64,000 nucleotides of DNA from Candidatus Paraluminiphilus aquimaris. Its GTDB lineage: Bacteria > Pseudomonadota > Gammaproteobacteria > Pseudomonadales > Halieaceae. Of this stretch, positions 9,601 through 19,500 are shown piece after piece. Made by a program: the position numbers and the translations under genes. Below the pieces are notes generated by a model. That model searched no databases, was not told the origin of the DNA, and saw only the letters and a program-made list of their open reading frames with translations. Positions within the stretch are counted from its first letter, which is position 1, and each line of letters starts with the position of its first letter. Location: positions 1,302,001 through 1,366,000 of the forward strand of contig NZ_CP036501.1 of the NCBI RefSeq assembly GCF_026230195.1, read 5' to 3'.

Positions 9601-12600
9601 ACAAACACGAATCAACACGAATGGGGATGCTGAGACGCTTGGCGGAAGACTCACCTTGAGCACTGCTCAGGCCAGTGCCCGCGCCACAGTGCTGGATACC
9701 CTAGATTATGACGGAAAAACGTACGTTCTTGCTTGGCCGGGACACCCCACACTTGGATACCCCTCTGACAAAACCGCGCGTGCCAAATTATATGTCGACC
9801 GTGCCCGAAATTTTGCCGTGTCGCAAAACGGTGATCTTGCGGTGTATTCAAATGACGCAGAGGCGAATGCGATCAGCGCGTGGTTTGGTGATTTGAACGT
9901 TGCTGTGAATGCCAACGATGCCGACACTTTGCGTGGTCAGATTAATATTTGTGATGACCGACCCAAGGTATGCGCTAAATTAGAGACAACGAACAGCAAG
10001 TGGTGGAGCTCGCTTGTCATTGGAGCTAAGAAGTCCGGTGATACGTGGTCTTGGGTTACCGATGAAGAGCCATTACTTTTAGCTGAAAATGACCCGCTGG
10101 CCACCATCACTGAAGATGCGGCGCTAGCGTCTGATTATTTGGTTTCTTCTGTTTCCGCAGCGGGTACCTCAGGCTTCTCAACGGGTACGGCAGCAACCAC
10201 CAATCAAGTTCCGCTGGTTCTTATTGAGCTCTCCAGTCAAATGACTTTGGTACAGGTTCAGACCGCCTGGGATGCGTGGGACGATGTTCCCGGTGGGTTA
10301 CCTGATTCCGCTATTTTAGACCCCACGTTCAATGTCAATCCCGACACTTGGTTGGTGAGTTCCTCGCGCGCCAAGATTGATGAAGACGATGGTTTTAATG
10401 TGAGTGGCGACCTCACGAATGTGTACTGGGGCGGCGTCGGAGAGTCGGTGATTCAATACGCGGTAAATGGTCAGGCACGTGACTTCAATAAAATGCCACT
10501 CGACTACACACCACTCGCAACCATTGTGCCTGAGTCTGCATATCCATTTGTTGCCAAGCTCGAGATTTTAGATGGCGATCGTGCTGAACGCCCTGATCAA
10601 CGTTTTGCCGCAGAGCAGACGATCTGGCGCGTCACGTTTAACCGAGATATGGATCAAACCGTTCAACCTTTGGTCACTTATGGTCCGGCCGAGCCCTTCA
10701 CTGACTTTGTGGTAACCGGTGCGTGGGAGGGTGCTCGGGTATGGGAGGGTAATTTAAGGATCTCTCCTGTCGCGACAGATGGCTATCAATATGTCCGAAT
10801 TGCGGGAGCTGTTGCTGCTGATGATGCCTTTATGGTGACCGGCGTTGACCGCGCCCGCTTCCGATTTGAAGTAAGTACGTCGGGTGCTGAATCGCTGAAC
10901 CTGCAGGCGACGGGGGGTGAAGGTTATGTCGATCTCTCTTGGAATCAGGATGATTTCGAGACAATGCTGGGCTTTCATATCTATAGATCAGAAAGCCAGG
11001 ACTCGGGATTCACTCGAATCAACCAAACATTGGTCGGCGATCAGATTAGGACATATCGTGACGAGAATACTGAACCGGGAGTGACATACTATTACTACTT
11101 CACGGTGGCTTTGGACGGTGCAGAATCAGAGCCTTCGAATATTGCCTCAGCGCAACCGGTTGATACAGAAAAGCCAGTGATTACACACACCGTGGCGACG
11201 CAAGGTGTTTATCAGTCTCCCCGACTGCTACAAGCAGAGGTCACTGATAATATTGCTGTAAATGCAGTCACACTTTACTACAGAGCGGTCGGAGCAACTG
11301 ATTACATTTCGGCGGCCATGAACAATTCTGAGGGTAATACGTATGCAGCGTCTATTCCTGGCAGTGCCATGTTGCCGCCGGGTGTTCAGTACTACATTGA
11401 AGCGACAGACGGAGCTAGTTTCGCCTACAGTGGTCGTACCAATACGCCACACACAATAACAGTCGAAAACAGCCCCGTTGTGACGAATGTCTCCCCGAGC
11501 TCTGGTTCACAGGCGGGTGGTACTCCAATCATTATTTCTGGCAATAACTTTGTTGATGGTGCACAGGTTTTGCTGGGAGCTGCGACCTGTCAGAACGTGA
11601 CTGTCACCTCGTCGTCTAGGATTTCTTGTACGACGCCCGCTAACGTTCCCGAAACAGTGGCGGTTAGGGTGACAAACCCGAATAACTCAACTGGGTTGTT
11701 ACAGAACGCCTTTACCTTTGTGGGTAACGAAACCGTCCTCTCGTTGCCCGACGTTGAGGGTAACGCCGGTTCCACACTCGACGTGCCATTGACGGTAGGT
11801 GCAGTCGCGGGATTACAGAGTTTCTCGACGACTATTACCTGGAACGCTGAGCACATCCAATTACAACAAGTGCGAAAAGGATCATTGGTGAGCGGATGGC
11901 AAATGGCTTCCAATGTCACAGGGAATTCAGTCACTGTTGCTGCAGCAAGTAGCTCTACGGTCACTGGATCGGGCGAATTGCTGATGCTCGAGTTCACTGT
12001 ATTGGCGGGGGGTGATGCAAACTCACCCATCTCAATAACATCAGCTCGGCTGAATGACGGCAATTTCACAGTGACGACGCAAGATGGCTCTTTTACAGCG
12101 TTTGCAGGTTTTACAGTCAGCGGGAATGTGACGTTTTGGGATGAGGATCAAACACCGGTGTCCGCTGTCATCACCCTAGACGACGGGAGTAATGAAACGA
12201 GCAGCCAGGTGGACGGTGGCTTCGCATTTGCACGAGTTCTCGATGGTCAGCGAAGGCTGGTGGCGTCAAAAGACGATGAGGCTAACAACTCGGTGAGGGT
12301 TTACGACGCATCTTTGGTACTGAGTCAGGTGGTGGGAACCCTCAGCCTATCGGATAACGCTTTGATCGCAGCAGATGTCACTGGCAACAACATTGTGACA
12401 GAGCAAGATGCGGCCAAAATCCTTGAAGTTGCGGCAGGTCTTAAGACCTTACCGTTCGCTAATATCGGGAAATTATGGACGTTCACTCCGGAGGAAATTA
12501 CATACGACGGCCTCACCGAAAACGTCACTAATGCTAATTTCACAGCAATCTTCATGGGGGACGTGTCCGGTAGCTGGATTAACCCCGCGGGCATCCTCTC

Positions 12601-13285
12601 GAGCATTAGCACACGGTTCGAACTAGATAATATTTCGAAAGAGGGCATTGCTACGGTGAATGTCTTCGCACGTCCACCAGCGCCCTCTATGAAGATCAGC
12701 GCGTTCGAGCTACTTCTAGCAACAACGCCTGGAGCGTCTTTGATAGAAGTCGCGAAAACGGCGCCATTTGCCGGATGGACCTCTCCTCACATCGTTATCG
12801 ATGGCAGTCAGTCTCGCATCAGCCTGTATGACGATGTGAGCGGTGCTTTCTCAGTGGAGATGCATATCCTGACGTTGCGTTATTCGCTCGCTAATGGCTA
12901 CCAGTCAATTGCCTCGGCGCGCGGCTGGCTCAACGAGACCAAGATATTTAGTGGCAAGCCGCTCGCCTTCCGTCTCGATGACGACATGGATGGTGACTGG
13001 GTACCCGACCATGAAGATGCCTTCCCAGATGATGTCTCTGCCTCAGAGGATACCGACGGTGATGGCATGCCGGATAACTGGAACCCGGGTTATAGCGAAC
13101 GTGATTCTGAATCGGGCTTGATACTCGACCTCGACGACGATAACGATGGCTACACGGATAAGGAAGAGGCTGACGCGGGTACGAACTCGCAGGACGCCAG
13201 CGATCAACCTGTCTTCGGTATGAATATCATCCTGTTAAAAATGGCATTGGATAAAGTAGCTGACCAAACCACAAATTCACCGTAG
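6680..13285 (+). CDS. giant secreted subtilisin-like protease with CARDB, FnIII, TIG, cohesin, dockerin and TSP3 modules
   Basis: This 2,201-residue S8 protease has a signal peptide (residues 1-23) and an I9-like propeptide (about 97-200). The catalytic domain has D268 (VIDTG), H327 (NGHGTHVAG), oxyanion N418 (AAAGN) and S500 (DGTSMAAP). Then follow a CARDB-like beta domain (about 573-720), a probable beta-helix region starting at LKIGPGAVVQF and running to about 1250, a fibronectin III domain near 1400-1490, an IPT/TIG domain (about 1597-1684), a cohesin-like domain (about 1686-1807), a carboxypeptidase-regulatory-like segment, a dockerin-like calcium motif (DVTGNNIVTEQDAAKIL), and TSP3-like DxDxDG repeats near 2097-2177 with a short hydrophobic tail. 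The active site is intact. Starts GTG 6680 and GTG 6683 are both possible. The tandem paralogue lies at 13553. It probably degrades extracellular protein; T2SS export is my inference. Confidence 0.92.
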   Translation: MVKFAVRLLWLVPILWTGVALSQIDESDVQAQAKADEAQTAAVSEPNYEVLDRMRNFRGPYTNLDDPVRALERKREIERVGVDMAAPACKPPSCSMGERSVIVKLANTNNLYKGGVPSVTGKVPSRFYSDAALTPVFNEKLVSRAVSKYRAANAKAATNSKGNEVDLTRWYSLRLPTGADISEAVKDLSRDPRIEEVEPIVTYKTMDSKREGAVSANDSQIAAINTNDPRRVDQWHLERTKTEDAWTWLQGDGKEKWGDRAIVVAVIDTGIDYLHEDLAGNMWVNSGETPDDDIDNDNNGIIDDYYGASFKGGQNDHTGDPTDKNGHGTHVAGIIAAQGDNNLGVIGVAPNVTLMAVNSGGDNGSFASIDIAEGILYAYNQGADIINMSLGGGARSTLVEEALATAYSSAVLIAAAGNDGDYNDSACGDYARPMYPAAYNYVLGVMAEAEYSDNDGNWLTGFSNWDCTAKNAVEYEVMAPGQDIMSTVPGGGYAAWDGTSMAAPVVAGIAALVRTRFPDKTIHSSRFIMGQLASTGAAKQGRVHPGTGQPISYSSSDAYRALTETPEPDLAYLSHFVWDNVQAGTPNDNDGKVDAGERIELAVTIKNLWGQADNVTVTLRAQAQQGEGISIEDQYVTFETDSLNYGSTGSFAEADNGLEYDEDGLLTGVSSPFVFTVDPDTPNEHVIPMLVTITANNGLDDNDQATYTFESRFNLLVLSGRELPRVIDCNANDTAGTIMESCVDGVVTIDDSARWIIDKPVLVAGGTTLKIGPGAVVQFWGSQSDAAYAVFENAYLQVDGELIVEGTADKPVTLTPSDLFNYRAVVIENRGKVSISYANLWNLVSTKGSSNDFRDGVNAFDVINNSFVGRIRPDVRVYHSRSEAGDWFTVPGPVIKSEVVSNSRLVRLGFEDPSYRLEAIDIGPTVYSGNLFSWIINSNPILKVDRLQDSVLVDNYLSGLYPASTSGVVFLNSRQTRINTNGDAETLGGRLTLSTAQASARATVLDTLDYDGKTYVLAWPGHPTLGYPSDKTARAKLYVDRARNFAVSQNGDLAVYSNDAEANAISAWFGDLNVAVNANDADTLRGQINICDDRPKVCAKLETTNSKWWSSLVIGAKKSGDTWSWVTDEEPLLLAENDPLATITEDAALASDYLVSSVSAAGTSGFSTGTAATTNQVPLVLIELSSQMTLVQVQTAWDAWDDVPGGLPDSAILDPTFNVNPDTWLVSSSRAKIDEDDGFNVSGDLTNVYWGGVGESVIQYAVNGQARDFNKMPLDYTPLATIVPESAYPFVAKLEILDGDRAERPDQRFAAEQTIWRVTFNRDMDQTVQPLVTYGPAEPFTDFVVTGAWEGARVWEGNLRISPVATDGYQYVRIAGAVAADDAFMVTGVDRARFRFEVSTSGAESLNLQATGGEGYVDLSWNQDDFETMLGFHIYRSESQDSGFTRINQTLVGDQIRTYRDENTEPGVTYYYYFTVALDGAESEPSNIASAQPVDTEKPVITHTVATQGVYQSPRLLQAEVTDNIAVNAVTLYYRAVGATDYISAAMNNSEGNTYAASIPGSAMLPPGVQYYIEATDGASFAYSGRTNTPHTITVENSPVVTNVSPSSGSQAGGTPIIISGNNFVDGAQVLLGAATCQNVTVTSSSRISCTTPANVPETVAVRVTNPNNSTGLLQNAFTFVGNETVLSLPDVEGNAGSTLDVPLTVGAVAGLQSFSTTITWNAEHIQLQQVRKGSLVSGWQMASNVTGNSVTVAAASSSTVTGSGELLMLEFTVLAGGDANSPISITSARLNDGNFTVTTQDGSFTAFAGFTVSGNVTFWDEDQTPVSAVITLDDGSNETSSQVDGGFAFARVLDGQRRLVASKDDEANNSVRVYDASLVLSQVVGTLSLSDNALIAADVTGNNIVTEQDAAKILEVAAGLKTLPFANIGKLWTFTPEEITYDGLTENVTNANFTAIFMGDVSGSWINPAGILSSISTRFELDNISKEGIATVNVFARPPAPSMKISAFELLLATTPGASLIEVAKTAPFAGWTSPHIVIDGSQSRISLYDDVSGAFSVEMHILTLRYSLANGYQSIASARGWLNETKIFSGKPLAFRLDDDMDGDWVPDHEDAFPDDVSASEDTDGDGMPDNWNPGYSERDSESGLILDLDDDNDGYTDKEEADAGTNSQDASDQPVFGMNIILLKMALDKVADQTTNSP

Positions 13286-13332
13286 TGAACCGGCCCAGCA
13301 ATAAGCTGGTGCTCTGGGGGACTTGAAACGCT

Positions 13333-13357
13333 GCCACCTTGTGGTGGCGTTTTTTTT
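13333..13357 (+). terminator. intrinsic terminator after the first giant subtilase
   Basis: Perfect 6-bp stem GCCACC (13333-13338) with GGTGGC (13343-13348), loop TTGT, followed by G and eight T residues at 13350-13357. It lies about 50 bases after the stop, so the two giant protease genes are probably separate transcription units. Confidence 0.9.
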
Positions 13358-13552
13358 ACCTTGAGAAAAGGTGTGACGGATTGTTTATGTCGGTTTTAGG
13401 TGCTATCCCGCGACAGCATAGGGCCAACAACTAAAAGCCAAATCAATGTGCACCCGGTCCTTTGGCTCGTCACATTTGAGTGATTTGCTTTATGCTCTTC
13501 CTTTGTACAGTGATACTCGTCTGTGGATTTCATTTTCTCGCTGGGGTTGCTC

Positions 13553-16500
13553 ATGCGTTTTGTCAAAGTCGTATCACTGGGTTTACTCTTCTCCGCGATT
13601 GCTTACGCGCAAGAGCCGTTAAACGGGCAAGACGGCAGTGACGCAAAACCCGACGCAGAAATTGGTATTGCTGAGCCAGACCTCCACTTTTTGAAACGCA
13701 TGAGAACGTTTCGGGGGCCCTACACAGATCAGGATGACCCACTTTTAACAGCTAAACAGGCGAAAGAAGCAGACCGCACTGGCGTCACGGCAGCTGAGTT
13801 GACCTGCCGACCTCCACATTGCTCACGGGAAGAAGCGCTGCTCATTGTGAAGCTAGCAACACCAGCGAGCTCGCAAATCTTGGCAAAGACCCCCAACCTT
13901 GGCACGAAACAAAGTGCTTTTTATGTTGATAGCGCGCTAACGCCAATTTTTTCTCAAGAGCTTGTTTCCAAGGCGCGTACCAAATATGCAGCTTCAAGCG
14001 CCAAGCAGCCCGTTAATTCGCTTGGGAAGCCTGTTGACCTATCGCGCTGGCACAGTCTCAAGTTACCTAAAGGCACAAATCTCGACGAGGCGATCAAGGA
14101 TCTCTCGCTCGACCCTCGCATCGAGCTGGTCGAATCGAGCTTTGAGCGTCAGTTAAAAGGCGAGCCAACCAGTAAAGACCCGGGTACTGATTTCTCGGGT
14201 CTTGCGATCGCCGCGAACGACCCCCGAAAAGCGGAGCAGTGGGCACTGGAGCGCACTCGTACAGAAGACGCTTGGCAGTGGCTTGAGGACAACGGATACC
14301 CCGCCTGGGGAGACCGAAACATTGTCGTCGCAGTCATCGACTCCGGGGTGGACTACACCCACGAGGATCTTGCGGGCAACATGTGGGTGAACGCGGGTGA
14401 GATTCCTGACAACAACATTGATGATGACAACAATAGCTTTATCGATGACGTTTATGGCGCTGATGTCGTCGGCTCAACCTATGACCACGACGGCGACCCG
14501 CAAGATGACAATGGTCACGGAACCCACGTTGCAGGCATTATTGCCGCGCAAGGTAACAACGACATCGGCATCATAGGTGTTGCTCCGAATTCGCAGATTA
14601 TGGCCATTAAGGCCGCTCAGTACTCGGGGGTGCTCACCTCTACCGACATTGCTGAAGCGATTCTTTATGCCTACCAACAGGGCGCGGATATTATCAACAT
14701 GTCCTTCGGTGGCTCAGGACGATCGGTGCTTGAAGAGGAGGCGTTAGCCGTTGCCTTCAGTAACGCGGTACTCATTGCCGCAGCAGGTAACCAAGGCATT
14801 TACAACGACACCAATTGCGGCATTTTGGCGCGCCCTTCATATCCCGCCGCACACCCTTACGTACTGGGGGTTATGGCGGAAGCACAGTTCCCAGATGACA
14901 AGGGTGCTTACCTAGCGCGCTTCTCTAACTGGGATTGCAAGGCACGAAACGGCATCGAGTATGAAGTAATGGCGCCGGGTGTCGATATTCTCTCGACAAT
15001 TCCAGGCGACGGTTACGCAGCGTGGGACGGCACGTCTATGGCAGCGCCTGTCGTCGCGGGTATGGCGGCACTCGTACGTACCCGATTCGAAGATAAGTCC
15101 GTTTATTCATCTCGTTTCATCATGGGGCAGCTTGGTTCAACCGGCGCCTCCCGAAAAGCGATCGCCTTTGATGACGGTTCGTCTAAGAGCTATTTTTCTG
15201 CTGATGCTTTGCAATCGCTGGTAAACGTCCCTAGCCCGAGTCTTTCTTACCTCCAGCACTACCTGTTTGATGGATCTGACCAAGGCGCAAGTAATGACGA
15301 TGATGGCATCGCCGATGCCGGCGAAACCATTGAAGTGGCAATCGTTGTCAAAAACTACTGGGGCATGGCCGACAATGTAGAGGTTACCCTTGAAGCGCAA
15401 GCAGAGGGCGCTGTTGCCGGCCCCGATCCTTACGTGACATGGGACGTGCCGACCGTGAATTACGGCGGCGTAGGATCATTTAACGAGGACGATAACGGCC
15501 TGATTTATGACGAGGGCGGTCTGATAACGGGCGTACGCGTGCCTTTCAGGTTCACGGTCGCAGAGAACACCCCCAACGAACATATTATTCCCATGTTGGT
15601 CACCATGACAGCCAACAACGGACTAGACCCTGACGATCCGGAGTCCTATACGACCACCTCTCGCTTCAATTTAATCGTCCAGCGAGGCCGAGAATTACCA
15701 AGCATTATTGGCTCCGACGCGCCGGGCACACCCGGTGGAAACCTTGATACCGACGGTGTTGAAGACGGAATTGTGACGCTGGATGACAGTGCACTTTGGT
15801 TAGTTGAAAAGCCGGTTTTGGTGGAGACTGGTGCCCATCTGCGCGTCGGCCCAGGCGCTATCTTACAATTCGGAAACAATCAGGCTGACGATGTTTACGC
15901 TGAGATTCAGCGTATCTTCCTTCAATACAACGGTACATTTGAAACTGCGGGGACAGCGGAGAATCCAGTAACGATAAAACCCTCGGATCTTTTCCCTCAA
16001 ACCGGAGCGGTTATTACAAGAAGCGTTGACATGGGGGGAGGTAGTTCAGGAACTGCCACATTTCAATACACCAATCTCTTCAACCCAATAGTTGATGGTA
16101 AAAGCGCTGATCACGTGAGCGTTACCCGAACAATTCTAAATGGTGACGTAATCTACCGGACGGGTGAGTACAGGGATTCTTCCTGTAACCCCCGATTCAA
16201 TATGTATGACTATGAGTCTCAAAATTCTGGCGGCGTTACAAATTCTCGGTTCAGAAGGCTGGGGCAGGAATCTTGGGGTTATTACGATAATGGAGTGAAG
16301 CCAGTTGGGGGGTGCTCTTGGTCTCTCGGAGCATCCCGGGTAGCCAGCTCCCTTATTGAGAATACGATGTTGAGTGGTTTCCCAACCGGTAACAGCTCAA
16401 AAGTCTCAGGGACTGTTTTACTAAATAATAATCAACGCTGGGTGCTTGGCGATGGAAGTTACATCACGAAGGGCAGTGACTTCTATCTTAATGAGCCACA

Positions 16501-19500
16501 GATATCCGACCTCCTTGTGTTAGATACTCATCAGTTCGACGGTAAAACTTACGCTTTGATTTATTCATTTATGGAGAATGAATATGGAAGTGGTGTTCAA
16601 CAAATCAACAATGTTGACAGAGTAGCTGCGCTCGCGCGTGCGCTTGAGGGAGAGCTGTTCATTCCATCCGACGATGCGGAAATATCGGGTGTTCAACCCT
16701 GGCTACAGCAAGTTCGGGAGGATATGAATACGGCAAGTAAAGCTGGTGAATTCACAGGTATAGACTGCGGTACTTGGGATGAAGTTTGTGAGCGGTTAAG
16801 AGATCCCTCCGTGTTTTCCATGGGCTTCATATACGCCGATGGTGTAATTAAAACCGTGACGGGTGAGACGCCAACTTATGAAAATCCAAATAATCCAATG
16901 TCAGAGCAATTTCTCACAGACTTAGAAAATGCAAATAGAACGGATGGATACCTAACTTACTATGTCTACTGCGATTCGCTTCAGTGCATGGACGCTTACA
17001 GGACAGGCACATCGCTCGCGGTGGTGGAGCTGCCGCATCAGATTGATAAATCTCAATTGCAGATTGAAATTAACGATGCAGCGGTATCGTATTCTTCCAA
17101 TACCCTCGGCGGGAACGCGGTCCTTAATCAGTGGCATGATCCAAATATCTACCACTGGGCAAGAGTCAGATTGCCCAGCACCAGTACTGAAAAAACTTTT
17201 TTTAATAGTGTTATCGATTTATCGGGAGTGTATTGGGGCGACGTCAGCGAGGAGGTCATTCGCCTTGGTATTGCTGACTATCAGAGCGACTTCAACAAGA
17301 TGCCAGTTCGCCTGCAGCCCATTCGAACTGAGCCACCGGAAAACGCTTATCCCTTCGTGGCTAAGCTCGATGTATTAGACGCCGATGCCAATGAGCGCCC
17401 TGATCAACGATTCGCTAATGAGCAAACCGTCTGGCGTGTCACGTTTAATCGTGACATGAATCAGGAGATTCAACCCTTTGTCACCTTTGGGCCCGACGAG
17501 CCCTACACCGACTTTATCGTTCCAGGTGATTGGGTTGATGCGCGGACCTGGGAGGGCAGAGTCACCATTTCACCTGTGGCAACTGATGGCTACCAATACG
17601 TCCGCGTTGCGGGTGCAGTCGCTGCTGACGACCCATGGTTGATTACCGGCGACGACAAGCGTCGCTTCCGTTTCGAGGTCATCACCTCCGGAACCGAGTC
17701 GCTCAACCTTCAGGCGTCAGGCGGAGAAGGCTACGTCGACCTGTCTTGGAACCAAGACGACTACGACACTTTGATGGGCTTCAATATCTACCGCTCGACC
17801 TCACAAGACGGTAACTACGTGCGCATCAACCAGACGCTCGTTGGGAATGAGGACCGTGAGTACCGTGACTCGAATACAGAGCCGGGCGTGCAGTACTTCT
17901 ATTACTTTACGGTAGCGCTTGATGGGTCTGAGTCGGAGCCCTCCAACAAGGCCTCGGCGACACCTATCGATACGGTGAAGCCGGTGATGAGCCACAACAT
18001 CATCTCCACAGCCACTTTTGGCAGTACAGTCATGGTTCAGGCCAACGTCACCGACAACATATCGGTGCAGTCGGTCACGCTTTACTACCGTGCTATTGGC
18101 GAGACGAACTACACGAGCGCCGATATGGTGAACACCTCGGGTAGTACCTATCGTGCGTCCATCCTGGCAAGTGCGACACAGCCGCCCGGTGTTGAGTACT
18201 ACATCGCAGCTACCGACGGTTCGAGCTACACCTACAGCGGACGCGCATCGAGCCCGAACAAAATCACGATTGAAAATAATCCGGTGGTGACATCGGTTAG
18301 CCCGTCGGCCGGAAGCACTGCTGGCGGTGAGGTGATCACGGTTTCGGGTAACAACTTTGTTGACGGGGCCAAAATCACGCTCGGCTCAGCGACCTGTCAG
18401 AACGTGGTTTGGGCGTCTGAATCGCGGCTCACCTGCACGACACCTGCGAGCTCGCCTAATTTGGTGGCGGTGACGGTTGAAAACCCCGATGGTGGCACAG
18501 GTGTTCTAACCTCTGCATTCACGTTTGTGGGCAACAGCACGACCATGGCGCTGCCGGATATCACCGCCTCTCAAGGGCAAACCCGTGACGTGGCGCTTAC
18601 CGTGGACCCGGTAACAGGTATGCAGAGTTTCACGGCGGTCATTTCTTGGAATGGCGACCACCTTCAGTACGCTGGCTTCACCAAGGGTGCCTTGGTCAGT
18701 GGCTGGGATGTTGTCTCTCAGTTGAACGGCACGACGCTTACGATTGCAGGTAGTAGCAGTACGTCAGTATCGGGCTCTGGAGAGCTGGTGCTTCTCGAGT
18801 TCGCCGTCATCGCTGAGGGCGACGTTAACTCCGTCATTGACCTGGTTTCGGCAAAAATCAATGAAGGATATATAGAGACTGCACTGGTTGATGGGTCTTT
18901 CACCATGGCCACGGGTTTTGATATCTCGGGCCGCGTGCGGTTCTGGGATTCCTCGCGGACGCCTATTGAGGCAACGGTCACCTTGGATAACTCACTTGAA
19001 GAGGTGAGTGATGCGGTAACGGGGCAGTTCCAGTTCTCGGGCGTCCTCGACGGCACCCATACGCTCAATATTGAAAAGGAAGATGGCATTAACGATTCTG
19101 TTCGCGGCTATGACGCCTCGTTAATTCTGAGCCATGTTGTTGGGTCCGCCACGTTAACGGGTTCCGCCTTAGCCGCGGCCGATGTGACGGGTAACGGCGA
19201 GATCTCAGCGCTCGATGCGTCAAAGGTTCTGGAGGTTGCAGCAGGGCTTGAGACGGTGCCTTTCGCTAATCAAGCCTCGCCCTGGGCCTTTGAGCCAGCA
19301 GAGCGTCGTTATGACGAGATTACATCCAACATCACTAACGCGGACTTCACCGCTATTTTCATGGGTGATGTTTCCGGTAACTGGGGCGACCTTTCTACGC
19401 AATCCCTGACTGGGGTAAGGCTCGAGCTGGATTCGGTTACCCGTGAGGGTGTTGCGACAGTTAATGTCCTTGCGGCGCCGCCCGTTGAGGGAGCCGCCAT

